Assembly (NCBI GenBank): GCA_947311815.1 | Contig: CAMZMA010000052.1 | Coordinates: forward strand, 1 to 14,322 | From: an uncultured Flavobacteriaceae bacterium | GTDB taxonomy: Bacteria; Bacteroidota; Bacteroidia; Flavobacteriales; Flavobacteriaceae | Direction: 5' to 3' | DNA length: 14,322 nt | Shown: positions 1 to 7,298 of the stretch, piece after piece | Numbering within the stretch: the stretch's first letter is position 1 | Layout: every line of letters begins with the position of its first letter | The notes under the pieces: model-generated | Told to the model about the DNA's origin: nothing | The model's input: the letters and a program-made list of their open reading frames with translations, nothing else | Database searches by the model: none | Translations under genes and position numbers: made by a program

Positions 1-1014
1 AGCTACTACAAAATTCATGTTTCCTGATGGAGTAGAACCTGGGTTAAAATCGGTAGCCAAAGCAAGCGGAAGTCCGTTATCAATTATTTTTCTTGCTGGT
101 GTGTATGGAATTCCTAAAAAATAAGAGCAAGAGGGTAATGCAACAGGTATTGTGTCTGTGTTTTTTAAGGATTCGATATCATCATCATTCATAATTTCTA
201 AATGATCTACAGACAAAGCTTTATGTTTTACAGCAATTTGCACACCGCCAATCGTAGTAAATTGATTCACGTGAATTTTAGGAATAAGTCCATACTTTTT
301 TGCTTCGGATAAAATTCTGTCGGTATCATGAACAGAAAAATAACCAGTTTCACAGAAAACATCTACAAAATCTGCTAAATTTTCTTCAGATATTTTAGGA
401 AGCATTTCATCAATAATTAAATTGATATATGCATCTTTATCATTTTTAAATTCTAAAGGAAAAGCGTGCGCTCCTAAAAAAGTAGCTTTAATAGGAATAC
501 TGTAGTTTTCTTTTAGTTTTTTAATAACACGCAACATTTTTAATTCTGCAGCAACCGTTAATCCGTACCCCGATTTTATTTCTACAGCTCCTGTTCCTAA
601 AGAGATCACTTCTTCTAATCTTTTAGCAGATTGTTTGTATAAATCTTCTTCAGATGTTTGTTGTAGTTTTTTTGCTGAATTTAAAATACCTCCACCATTA
701 TTCGCAATTTCTTCGTAGGTCAATCCGTTTATTCTGTCAACAAATTCTTGTTCTCTGTTGCCTGCATACACAATATGTGTGTGGCTATCGCACCAAGTTG
801 GTAAAATCATTTTACCCGTAACATCAACCGTTTTGTCTGCTTTTATGTTAGAAATCGTATTCATCAACCCAAAATCGATAATTTTATCATCAGAAATTAA
901 TAAATACGCATTTTTAATAGTGGGTAAAATACTCATTTCTTTTCCAGAAACTTTTAAAACAGATGTATCTCTTACCTGAATTAATTCTTTTATATTGATG
1001 AATAAAGTGGTCAT
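1..1014 (-). CDS. hutI: Imidazolonepropionase, C-terminus cut by window edge
   Basis: This enzyme hydrolyses 4-imidazolone-5-propanoate to N-formimino-L-glutamate, the third step of histidine degradation, in the cytoplasm. The 338 visible codons run open to base 1. They show the metal-dependent amidohydrolase pattern: SHTH near residues 77-80 (zinc ligands H78 and H80), the KSGYGLT stretch near 147-153, IHVNQF with H248, SVDHLE near 268-273, and ATDFNPGS with D322. Family members are usually a little over 400 residues, so about 70 C-terminal residues lie outside the window. The ATG at 1012-1014 starts one base after the guaD stop codon, which makes cotranscription or translational coupling with guaD and fumC likely. 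No other hut gene is visible; any others would lie beyond the left edge or elsewhere. The family call is secure. Confidence 0.95.
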   Translation of the reverse strand, partial: MTTLFINIKELIQVRDTSVLKVSGKEMSILPTIKNAYLLISDDKIIDFGLMNTISNIKADKTVDVTGKMILPTWCDSHTHIVYAGNREQEFVDRINGLTYEEIANNGGGILNSAKKLQQTSEEDLYKQSAKRLEEVISLGTGAVEIKSGYGLTVAAELKMLRVIKKLKENYSIPIKATFLGAHAFPLEFKNDKDAYINLIIDEMLPKISEENLADFVDVFCETGYFSVHDTDRILSEAKKYGLIPKIHVNQFTTIGGVQIAVKHKALSVDHLEIMNDDDIESLKNTDTIPVALPSCSYFLGIPYTPARKIIDNGLPLALATDFNPGSTPSGNMNFVVA

Positions 1015-1015
1015 T

Positions 1016-1489
1016 TTAATACTCGATTTTATCGTCTTTTTGAGACCATTTTTGAAAAGGTTCTAAGGCAATTTCTCGTCCTACCTGTTCAAACGGAATA
1101 CTTCTTTTTTCGTATGGTAACGGAATTTCTTCATAAATAAACGCATCATCAAAACCAATATTTGCAGCATCTTGTTGATTGCTTCCGTAAAAAACTTTAT
1201 CAGGTCTTGCCCAATAAATAGCGCCCAAACACATAGGACAAGGTTCGCAAGAAGTATATACAATGCAACCGTCTAGTTGAAACGAACCAATGTTTTTACA
1301 GGCATCTCTAATGGCGGTAACTTCGGCATGTGCCGTTGGATCGTTTGTAGAGGTTACCTTGTTGTTTCCTCTTCCAATAATTTCTCCGTCTTTTACAACA
1401 ATACATCCAAAAGGACCTCCTTCATTGTTACGCATTCCTTTTAAGGCCGCTTTTACGGCTTCACCCATAAAATCTTCGTGATTCTTCAT
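1016..1489 (-). CDS. guaD: Guanine deaminase (CDA-fold, GuaD type)
   Basis: The enzyme deaminates guanine to xanthine and ammonia in purine salvage and catabolism. The 157-residue product has the zinc-dependent cytidine-deaminase fold signature: PTAHAEVTAI with H54 and E56, and PCPMC with C84 and C87. It resembles Bacillus subtilis GuaD rather than TadA along its length, including NDPTAHAEVTAIR, YTSCEPCPMCLGAIYWARP, the GFDD segment near 112-115 and a C-terminus ending in EY. The start is the ATG at 1487-1489 (MKNHEDF). A further in-frame ATG at 1541-1543 would add 18 residues overlapping the fumC stop codon, and those residues have no counterpart in the family. The gene lies 14 bp after fumC and 1 bp before hutI, so the three probably form one operon. 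Confidence 0.93.
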   Translation of the reverse strand: MKNHEDFMGEAVKAALKGMRNNEGGPFGCIVVKDGEIIGRGNNKVTSTNDPTAHAEVTAIRDACKNIGSFQLDGCIVYTSCEPCPMCLGAIYWARPDKVFYGSNQQDAANIGFDDAFIYEEIPLPYEKRSIPFEQVGREIALEPFQKWSQKDDKIEY

Positions 1490-1503
1490 CTTGTTATTTC
1501 TAA

Positions 1504-2901
1504 TTATTTCAAACCACTTGTCATATTTTCTGGTTTCACCCATTCGTCATATTGCTCTGACGTTACATAACCTAAACGTACCGCTTCTTCTTTTAAAGTG
1601 GTTCCGTTTGCATGCGCAGTATTTGCAATTTCAGCTGCTTTATAATAACCAATTTTAGTATTTAACGCAGTAACTAGCATTAACGAGTTGTTTACCAATT
1701 CGGTAATTCGCTGTTGATTTGGTTCAATTCCTGTAGCGCAATGTACATCAAAAGAAGCACAAGCGTCACCAATTAATTGTGCAGATTGCAATACGTTTGC
1801 TGCCATCATTGGCTTAAAAACATTCAGTTCATAATGTCCTTGTGTACCACCAATAGTTACGGCAACATCATTTCCCATAACTTGTGCACATACCATTGTT
1901 AATGCTTCTGCTTGCGTAGGATTCACTTTCCCTGGCATAATAGAGCTTCCAGGTTCGTTGGCAGGAATGATAATTTCTCCGATTCCAGATCTTGGTCCCG
2001 ATGCCATCATTCTAATATCATGTGCAATTTTATTTAAAGAAACGGCTAATTGTTTTAAAGCAGCATGTGTTTCTACCAAAGCATCATGAGCAGCAAGTGC
2101 TTCAAATTTATTTTCGGCAGTTATAAAAGGCATTCCTGTAAATTTAGCAATGTATTTTGCTACTAAAACGTCGTATCCTTTAGGTGTATTTAATCCTGTT
2201 CCAACTGCAGTTCCCCCCAAAGCTAATTGACTTAAATGTGCCAATGAGTTGTTCAAAGCTTTTAATCCGAAGGATAATTGCGCAGCATAACCAGAAAATT
2301 CTTGTCCTAAAGTTAATGGAGTGGCATCCATTAAATGAGTTCTTCCTATTTTTACTACGTTTTTAAACGCTTCTGATTTTGCTTGTAAAGTATCTCTTAA
2401 TTGCGTAACTCCAGGAATGGTAACATCTACAATCTTTTTATAAATAGCGATGTGCATTCCTGTAGGAAACGTATCGTTTGATGATTGCGATTTGTTTACA
2501 TCATCATTTGGTTGAATAATTTTTTCATCTACACCAATTTTTCTACCAGTATTTTCTTGCGCTTTATTGGCAATTACTTCGTTTACATTCATGTTAGATT
2601 GCGTACCAGAACCCGTTTGCCAAATAACAAGCGGAAATTGATTGTCTAACGTTCCTGATAAAATTTCATCGCAAACTGTTGCAATTAAATCTCTTTTTTC
2701 TTCGGATAAAACGCCTAACTCAGCATTGGCATAAGCCGCTGCTTTTTTTAAGTAAGCAAAACCGTGTACAATTTCGATAGGCATTGAAGCTTTACTACCA
2801 ATTTTAAAGTTGTTTCGAGAACGTTCGGTTTGTGCTCCCCAATATTTATCGGCAGGTACTTTTACGTTACCCATCGTGTCTTTTTCTATTCTGTATTCCA
2901 T
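1504..2901 (-). CDS. fumC: Class II fumarate hydratase
   Basis: Fumarase interconverts fumarate and L-malate in the TCA cycle. The 465-residue protein has the normal length for iron-independent, homotetrameric class II fumarases. Visible landmarks are TGSGTQSNMNVNEV (about 96-109), SSNDTFPTGMH (about 140-150), GRTHLMDATPL with the active-site region H189, and the superfamily signature GSSIMPGKVNP at about 318-328 carrying the catalytic serine. KVNP and the following QAEALTMV favour fumarase over aspartase or argininosuccinate lyase. The start ATG at 2899-2901 yields the typical MEYRIEKDTMG beginning. It is the first gene of the fumC-guaD-hutI run. A TAnnTTTG-type promoter match lies about 60 bp upstream. 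Confidence 0.97.
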   Translation of the reverse strand: MEYRIEKDTMGNVKVPADKYWGAQTERSRNNFKIGSKASMPIEIVHGFAYLKKAAAYANAELGVLSEEKRDLIATVCDEILSGTLDNQFPLVIWQTGSGTQSNMNVNEVIANKAQENTGRKIGVDEKIIQPNDDVNKSQSSNDTFPTGMHIAIYKKIVDVTIPGVTQLRDTLQAKSEAFKNVVKIGRTHLMDATPLTLGQEFSGYAAQLSFGLKALNNSLAHLSQLALGGTAVGTGLNTPKGYDVLVAKYIAKFTGMPFITAENKFEALAAHDALVETHAALKQLAVSLNKIAHDIRMMASGPRSGIGEIIIPANEPGSSIMPGKVNPTQAEALTMVCAQVMGNDVAVTIGGTQGHYELNVFKPMMAANVLQSAQLIGDACASFDVHCATGIEPNQQRITELVNNSLMLVTALNTKIGYYKAAEIANTAHANGTTLKEEAVRLGYVTSEQYDEWVKPENMTSGLK

Positions 2902-2961
2902 TATAAAAATATTTTGTTATTGTTTTTTTTTTGATTGATTTTAGCTTAAAAAATCAACTCT

Positions 2962-2996
2962 CAAATTTACGAAAACTATCAGAATTTTATAAACAA
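2962..2996 (-). promoter_or_regulatory. Candidate promoter for the fumC-guaD-hutI run
   Basis: Read on the minus strand, bases 2969-2962 spell TAAATTTG, an exact match to the Bacteroidota -7 consensus TAnnTTTG. A TTG at 2996-2994 lies 24 bp upstream, slightly longer than the usual -33 to -7 spacing. The implied transcript would start roughly 50-55 bases before the fumC ATG. The motif is short and the region AT-rich, so a chance match is possible. Confidence 0.4.
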
Positions 2997-3034
2997 TATG
3001 CGTAAAAATATCTTGAAAATAAATTGCAATATTT

Positions 3035-3066
3035 TTGGTAAAAAAAGAAAATAAATAGTAATTTTG
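3035..3066 (+). promoter_or_regulatory. Candidate promoter for the 57-residue membrane protein
   Basis: TAATTTTG at 3059-3066 matches the Bacteroidota -7 element TAnnTTTG exactly. A TTG at 3035-3037 sits 21 bp upstream, within the expected spacing for the -33 element. The predicted transcription start is about 20 bases before the ATG at 3095. It is divergent from the fumC promoter, so both genes have their own signal in the 193-bp gap. Confidence 0.55.
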
Positions 3067-3094
3067 TAACATTATTAATTAATTGACGTAACAA

Positions 3095-3268
3095 ATGTTA
3101 GATTTTTCAGAATTTTCAGGATTAGTTTTATTTATGTTTATTTTTACCGTAGGGTTTTGGTTGTTAATTTTCTTATTAACATTCGTAGTCCCGTATTGGA
3201 TTGGTGGTACTATTTTAGAAAACTGGAAACTAAAAAAAGAAGCAAAAGAAGCTGCTGAAGGCAAGTAG
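3095..3268 (+). CDS. Small single-pass membrane protein (57 residues), unknown function
   Basis: I do not recognise a named family. The product begins MLDFSEFSG, has one long hydrophobic, aromatic-rich stretch at about residues 9-37 ending in VVPYWIGG, and closes with a charged Lys/Glu-rich tail (about 42-57). This looks like a bitopic inner-membrane protein with a short N-terminus and a soluble basic/acidic C-terminal tail. Three things support a real gene despite its size: a promoter match at the right distance upstream (3035-3066), a strong terminator 17 bp after the stop (3286-3318), and an isolated position between genes on the opposite strand, so it is not a shadow of another frame. A minus-strand reading frame over the same bases (3079-3264) is low-complexity Lys/Asn-rich and is rejected. 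No Shine-Dalgarno sequence is seen, which is normal for this phylum. Confidence 0.72.
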   Translation: MLDFSEFSGLVLFMFIFTVGFWLLIFLLTFVVPYWIGGTILENWKLKKEAKEAAEGK

Positions 3269-3285
3269 TTTTTATAAAAATATTT

Positions 3286-3318
3286 AAAAAAGCTCCGAAA
3301 TTTTTCGGAGCTTTTTTT
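3286..3318. terminator. Bidirectional Rho-independent terminator
   Basis: An inverted repeat with core AGCTCCGAAA / TTTCGGAGCT pairs 3292-3299 with 3304-3311. It is flanked by an A-run on the left (3286-3291) and a T-run on the right (3312-3318), so it forms a GC-rich hairpin followed by a U-tract on either strand. It separates two convergent genes: the 57-residue membrane protein (stop at 3268) and the ArsC-family gene (stop at 3321). It probably serves both. Confidence 0.88.
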
Positions 3319-3320
3319 GT

Positions 3321-3662
3321 TTATAAAATATCGTCAATTTTCTCGGTAGGTCTTGCAACCACAGCTTTATTACCATGTATAACAATAGGTCTTTCTATTA
3401 ATTTAGGATGTGTTATCATTGCTTTAATAATGGCAGCATCTGTAAGTTCTTTGCCTTTGTAATTTTCTTTCCAAATTTTTTCTCCTTTTCTAATCAAATC
3501 AATAGGAGCGTAGTTTAGTTTTTTAAGAATTTCTTTGAGTTCTTTTTCTGTTGGTGTTTCTTCTAAGTAGTTGATAATTTCGAATGGTTTACCAGATTCT
3601 TCAAGATATGCAATGCCATGTCTAGATTTACTACAACGAGAATTGTGAAATATTTGTATCAT
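3321..3662 (-). CDS. arsC: ArsC/Spx-family reductase (glutaredoxin-type arsenate reductase-like)
   Basis: This 113-residue thioredoxin-fold protein belongs to the glutaredoxin-dependent arsenate reductase family (ArsC/YfgD). It starts MIQIFHNSRCSKSR, with the single catalytic cysteine C10 in the expected loop. R58, R91 (ERPIVI) and R104 (VVARP) align with the three arginines that bind arsenate in the plasmid R773 enzyme. ITHPKLIERP is the usual family stretch. Keeping the arginines argues for reductase activity rather than an Spx-type regulator, but the substrate in vivo is uncertain. There is no arsenite pump or ArsR regulator beside it, so it is not part of an obvious ars operon and may have another redox role. 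It follows prfB on the same strand and is probably cotranscribed with it. Confidence 0.85.
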   Translation of the reverse strand: MIQIFHNSRCSKSRHGIAYLEESGKPFEIINYLEETPTEKELKEILKKLNYAPIDLIRKGEKIWKENYKGKELTDAAIIKAMITHPKLIERPIVIHGNKAVVARPTEKIDDIL

Positions 3663-3700
3663 ACTATAACTAATTTAAATTTTTATAATTTCCCTAACAA

Positions 3701-4798
3701 CTAATCACCCTTTTTCTGTCCATTTTTCATCAAATATGCTTTTAAAAAGGCATTGATATCGCCATTTAAAACGGCATCTACGTTGCCAGTTTCGTGAGCA
3801 GTTCGTACATCTTTTATCAATTTATAAGGATGCAATACATAGTTTCTAATTTGGCTTCCCCATTCGGTTTTTAATTTATTGGCTTCAATACCCGCTCTTG
3901 CTTCTTGTCTTTTTTGCAATTCAATTTCATACAATTGCGATTTTAACATTTGTAAAGCAGTGGCTCTATTGTCATGCTGCGAACGAGAGTTAGAACACGA
4001 TATTTTTATCCCTGTAGGTTTGTGTGTTAGTTGTACTTTGGTTTCTACTTTGTTTACATTTTGTCCGCCAGCACCACTAGATCGCGCCGTAACAATATCA
4101 ATATCAGCCGGATTTACCTCAATCTCAATACTATCATCAGCCACAGGATACACATACACCGAACCGAAAGTAGTATGGCGTTTTCCGTTGCTATCAAACG
4201 GAGAAATTCGTACCAATCTATGAACGCCATTTTCTCCTTTTAACCAACCAAAAGCATAATCTCCATCAAGCTCTAAAGTTACTGTTTTTGCGCCTGCAAC
4301 ATCTCCTTTTTGGTAGTTTAAGGTTTTTACTTTAAACCCTTGCTTTTCTGCCCACATTACATACATTCGCATTAACATTTCTACCCAATCGCAACTTTCT
4401 GTTCCGCCAGCACCAGCAGTAATTTGAATCACTGCGCTTAAATTATCTCCCTCTTCAGAAAGCATGTTTTTAAACTCAATATCTTCTAAAAAAGTACTTG
4501 TTTTATCAAAATGTTCTTGCAATTCTACTTCGTCAATTTCATCTTCTTTAAAGTATTCATAAAGTACTTGTAAATCTTCATATAATGAAATTACTTTTTG
4601 ATAATCTGACACCCATTTTTTCTTTAGTCGAAGCGATTTCATAAGTAATTCGGCCTCTTTTGGGTTGTTCCAAAAATTAGGATTTACTGTTTTTTCTTCT
4701 TCGTTGCTAATTTCTATCAACTTTTGATCAATATCTAAGTAGGTTTTTAATTTACCGATACGTTCATCAATATTTTTTAAATCTTCTTGTGTCATCAT
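3701..4798 (-). CDS. prfB: Peptide chain release factor 2
   Basis: RF2 recognises UGA and UAA stop codons and triggers release of the finished peptide on the ribosome. Visible landmarks are the coiled N-terminal domain, GAGGTESCDW (about 129-138), the stop-codon-reading SPF tripeptide at 199-201, and the catalytic GGQ at 244-246 within SSGAGGQNVNKVETKVQL. SPF rather than PxT identifies RF2 instead of RF1. The chosen start is the ATG at 4796-4798; the adjacent ATG at 4793-4795 is equally possible. An in-frame GTG at 4805-4807 lies inside the putative -7 element and is unlikely. The reading frame is continuous: where many bacteria carry the CTT-TGA autoregulatory +1 shift site, this gene has TAC TTA GAT in frame (around 4733-4741), so that feedback control seems absent. 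It is divergent from the protease gene and 38 bp upstream of the ArsC-family gene. Confidence 0.95.
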   Translation of the reverse strand: MMTQEDLKNIDERIGKLKTYLDIDQKLIEISNEEEKTVNPNFWNNPKEAELLMKSLRLKKKWVSDYQKVISLYEDLQVLYEYFKEDEIDEVELQEHFDKTSTFLEDIEFKNMLSEEGDNLSAVIQITAGAGGTESCDWVEMLMRMYVMWAEKQGFKVKTLNYQKGDVAGAKTVTLELDGDYAFGWLKGENGVHRLVRISPFDSNGKRHTTFGSVYVYPVADDSIEIEVNPADIDIVTARSSGAGGQNVNKVETKVQLTHKPTGIKISCSNSRSQHDNRATALQMLKSQLYEIELQKRQEARAGIEANKLKTEWGSQIRNYVLHPYKLIKDVRTAHETGNVDAVLNGDINAFLKAYLMKNGQKKGD

Positions 4799-4806
4799 AT
4801 ATATCA

Positions 4807-4814
4807 CAAAAATA
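4807..4814 (-). promoter_or_regulatory. Candidate -7 element for prfB
   Basis: On the minus strand the bases read TATTTTTG, an exact TAnnTTTG match. No TTG is present at the right distance for a -33 element. If used, transcription would begin only a few bases before the two ATG codons at 4798 and 4795, giving an almost leaderless message. A chance match in AT-rich sequence is possible. Confidence 0.35.
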
Positions 4815-4891
4815 AGTTAAAAATGTGATTAAATTTTTGAAAAGCCATTTTTGTCGATGCTTTTTTATAATTTTAGGAAAATTTTATCACC

Positions 4892-7285
4892 ATGAAAAAA
4901 TTACGATTCTTTATCTTATTTTTATTGATGCAACAAACTGTATTTTCTCAATTTTTTGAAGGAAATAAAAACACCACGAAATACGAAGGTTATTTTACTT
5001 TTTATTATGATGTAAGTACAGACAAAATCTTTTTAGAAGTAAAAGATTTAGAGAAAGAATTTTTGTTTGTTAGAGCTTTGTCTGAAGGAATTGGATCGAA
5101 TGATATCGGCTTAGATAGAGGGCAATTAGGCGATGGAGTAGTGGTGAAATTCAAAAAAGCAGGAAATAAATTATTGCTGATACAACCCAATCAAAAATAC
5201 CGAGCAATTACAAGCAATAAAGAAGAAAAAAAATCGATAAAAGAAGCTTTTGCCAAATCGGTTTTATACGGATTTGTTATCAAAGAAGAAAAAAACGGAA
5301 CATTTTTGATTGATGTTACCTCTTTTTTTATACGTGATGCACATAACGTTTCAGGTAGATTAGCAAATAGAGGAGAAGGGAATTACCGATTAGACAAAAC
5401 CCGAAGTGCTATCAACTTAGAACGAACCAAAGCATTTCCTAACAATGTTGAGTTTGATGTATTGTTAACTTTTACAGGAAAACCTAAAGGGCGCAATTTA
5501 AGATCTGTAGTACCAAATGCCAATGCAGTTACCGTGTATCAGCATTATTCTTTTGTAGCATTACCCGATAATCACTACAAACCCAGAGTTTTTGATACAC
5601 GTTCAGGTTCATATCAAATGTCTTATTTAGACTATGCAACACCTGAAAATCAATCGATTGTAAAACGTTTTATTTATCGCCATCGGTTAGAAAAGAAAAA
5701 TCCGAAGGCAAAAATTAGTGAACCTAAAGAACCAATTGTGTATTATTTAGATAGAGGCACACCAGAACCTGTACGTTCGGCATTGTTAGAAGGAGCGAGT
5801 TGGTGGAATCAAGCATTTGAAGCCATTGGATATAAAGATGCATTTCAAGTAAAAATGTTACCCAAAGATGCAGACCCTTTAGATGTAAGATACAATGTGA
5901 TTCAGTGGGTACATCGTTCTACGCGTGGTTGGAGTTATGGCGGAAGTATTTCTGACCCCAGAACAGGAGAAATTATAAAAGGGCATGTTAGTTTGGGTTC
6001 TTTACGCATCAGGCAAGATTTTTTAATAGCACAAGCGTTACAAGCTCCGTATAAATTAAATGATACGGATGATGATTTTGCTTTACAAATGGCGTTGGCA
6101 AGAATCCGTCAATTAGCTGCACATGAGGTAGGACATACCTTAGGATTTTCGCATAATTTTGCGGCAAGTACAAAAGGTAGAAACTCGGTAATGGATTATC
6201 CGCATCCGCAATTTGCATTAAAAAACGGAAAGATTGATTTTTCTAAGGCTTATGCAACAGGAATTGGTGCTTGGGATAAAGTTACGGTTGCATATTCATA
6301 CCAAGATTTTGTAGGTGATGAAATGCCGCAACTTCAACAAATTTTAACCGATGCTTTTGCAAAGGGTATGCGCTATATTACCGATCAAGATGCTCGCCCA
6401 AAAGGAAGTGCGCATGTGTATGCTCATTTGTGGGATAACGGAACAGATATTTCGGATGAATTAGACAATCTTTTAAGCATTAGAAAAACGGCAATTGCAA
6501 ACTTTTCTACTGATAATATTAAATCGAAAGAACCGTATTCGGTTTTAGAAGATGTTTTTGTGCCACTGTATTTTTTACATCGTTTTCAAACCGAAGCAGT
6601 GGCTAAAATTATTGGAGGTTTGGTGTATAATTATGCGGTAAAAGGCGGAAATCAAAAAGTGGTACAGCGTGTTTCTGGAAAAACAGAACGTAAAGCATTG
6701 CAAAGTTTATTGAAAACTATAAATGTGTACGAAATTGCGATTCCGAAAGAAAAATTGAGTTTGTTTCCTCCAAGAGCTTTTGGTTATAACAGATCAAGAG
6801 AATCGTTTAAAAGTAAAAATGGCGTTGAGTTTGATCCTTTTGGAGCTGTAGCCACGGCATCAGAAATGACATTTTCGTTGCTATTGCATCCACAAAGAGC
6901 TTCTCGTTTAATTTTGCACAAAAGTTTAAACAGTAATCAATTAGGTTTGGATGAGATGATTGATAAAATCATTGCAAAAACGTTTAAAATGCAGCATCAA
7001 AAAAATTATGATAGAGAGTTACAAAATATTGTAAATCAGCAGTTTTTACAGCAACTGTTTTTATTAGGGAGTAGCGAACAAACGCATCCACAGGTAAAAG
7101 CAATTGTGTATGCAAAACTAACAGAAATTGTTCGTTTTTTACGAGGAAAAAAAACAAAAGGAGTGCAAAAAATGTTTGACAATCAATTAAAAACATCCAT
7201 AGCAAATTTCATAAAAAATCCAGAGGCATTTAAAAAAATTTCAGTACCTAAAATTCCAGATGGTTCTCCCATCGGAATGAATTAA
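4892..7285 (+). CDS. Secreted zinc metalloprotease, DUF5117/DUF4953 type
   Basis: This 797-residue exported protein belongs to the large metzincin-like zinc protease group common in Bacteroidota (DUF5118-DUF5117-DUF4953 architecture). The N-terminus MKKLRFFILFLLMQQTVFSQ is a signal peptide with probable signal peptidase I cleavage after S19. The zinc site HExxHxxGxxH occupies 411-421 (HEVGHTLGFSH, followed by N422), with E412 as the catalytic base. A downstream SVMDYPHP places a Met-turn candidate at M434. The region before the site (about 25-300) corresponds to the DUF5117-like beta-rich part, and the long C-terminal part (about 440-790) to DUF4953. The protein ends without an obvious Type IX secretion sorting domain, so periplasmic residence is plausible. 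Substrate unknown. The threonine aldolase gene follows after 13 bp and is probably cotranscribed. The 93-bp gap upstream is shared with the divergent prfB; TAATTTTA at 4868-4875 is only a near match to the -7 consensus. Confidence 0.9.
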   Translation: MKKLRFFILFLLMQQTVFSQFFEGNKNTTKYEGYFTFYYDVSTDKIFLEVKDLEKEFLFVRALSEGIGSNDIGLDRGQLGDGVVVKFKKAGNKLLLIQPNQKYRAITSNKEEKKSIKEAFAKSVLYGFVIKEEKNGTFLIDVTSFFIRDAHNVSGRLANRGEGNYRLDKTRSAINLERTKAFPNNVEFDVLLTFTGKPKGRNLRSVVPNANAVTVYQHYSFVALPDNHYKPRVFDTRSGSYQMSYLDYATPENQSIVKRFIYRHRLEKKNPKAKISEPKEPIVYYLDRGTPEPVRSALLEGASWWNQAFEAIGYKDAFQVKMLPKDADPLDVRYNVIQWVHRSTRGWSYGGSISDPRTGEIIKGHVSLGSLRIRQDFLIAQALQAPYKLNDTDDDFALQMALARIRQLAAHEVGHTLGFSHNFAASTKGRNSVMDYPHPQFALKNGKIDFSKAYATGIGAWDKVTVAYSYQDFVGDEMPQLQQILTDAFAKGMRYITDQDARPKGSAHVYAHLWDNGTDISDELDNLLSIRKTAIANFSTDNIKSKEPYSVLEDVFVPLYFLHRFQTEAVAKIIGGLVYNYAVKGGNQKVVQRVSGKTERKALQSLLKTINVYEIAIPKEKLSLFPPRAFGYNRSRESFKSKNGVEFDPFGAVATASEMTFSLLLHPQRASRLILHKSLNSNQLGLDEMIDKIIAKTFKMQHQKNYDRELQNIVNQQFLQQLFLLGSSEQTHPQVKAIVYAKLTEIVRFLRGKKTKGVQKMFDNQLKTSIANFIKNPEAFKKISVPKIPDGSPIGMN

Positions 7286-7298
7286 AACAATTAAAACA

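Noticed and set aside
1490..1543. 18-residue N-terminal extension of guanine deaminase
   Set aside because: It overlaps the end of fumC and has no counterpart in the family; MKNHEDF is the normal beginning.
4799..4807. GTG at 4805-4807 as the prfB start
   Set aside because: It overlaps an exact -7 promoter element, and two ATG codons follow three and four codons later.
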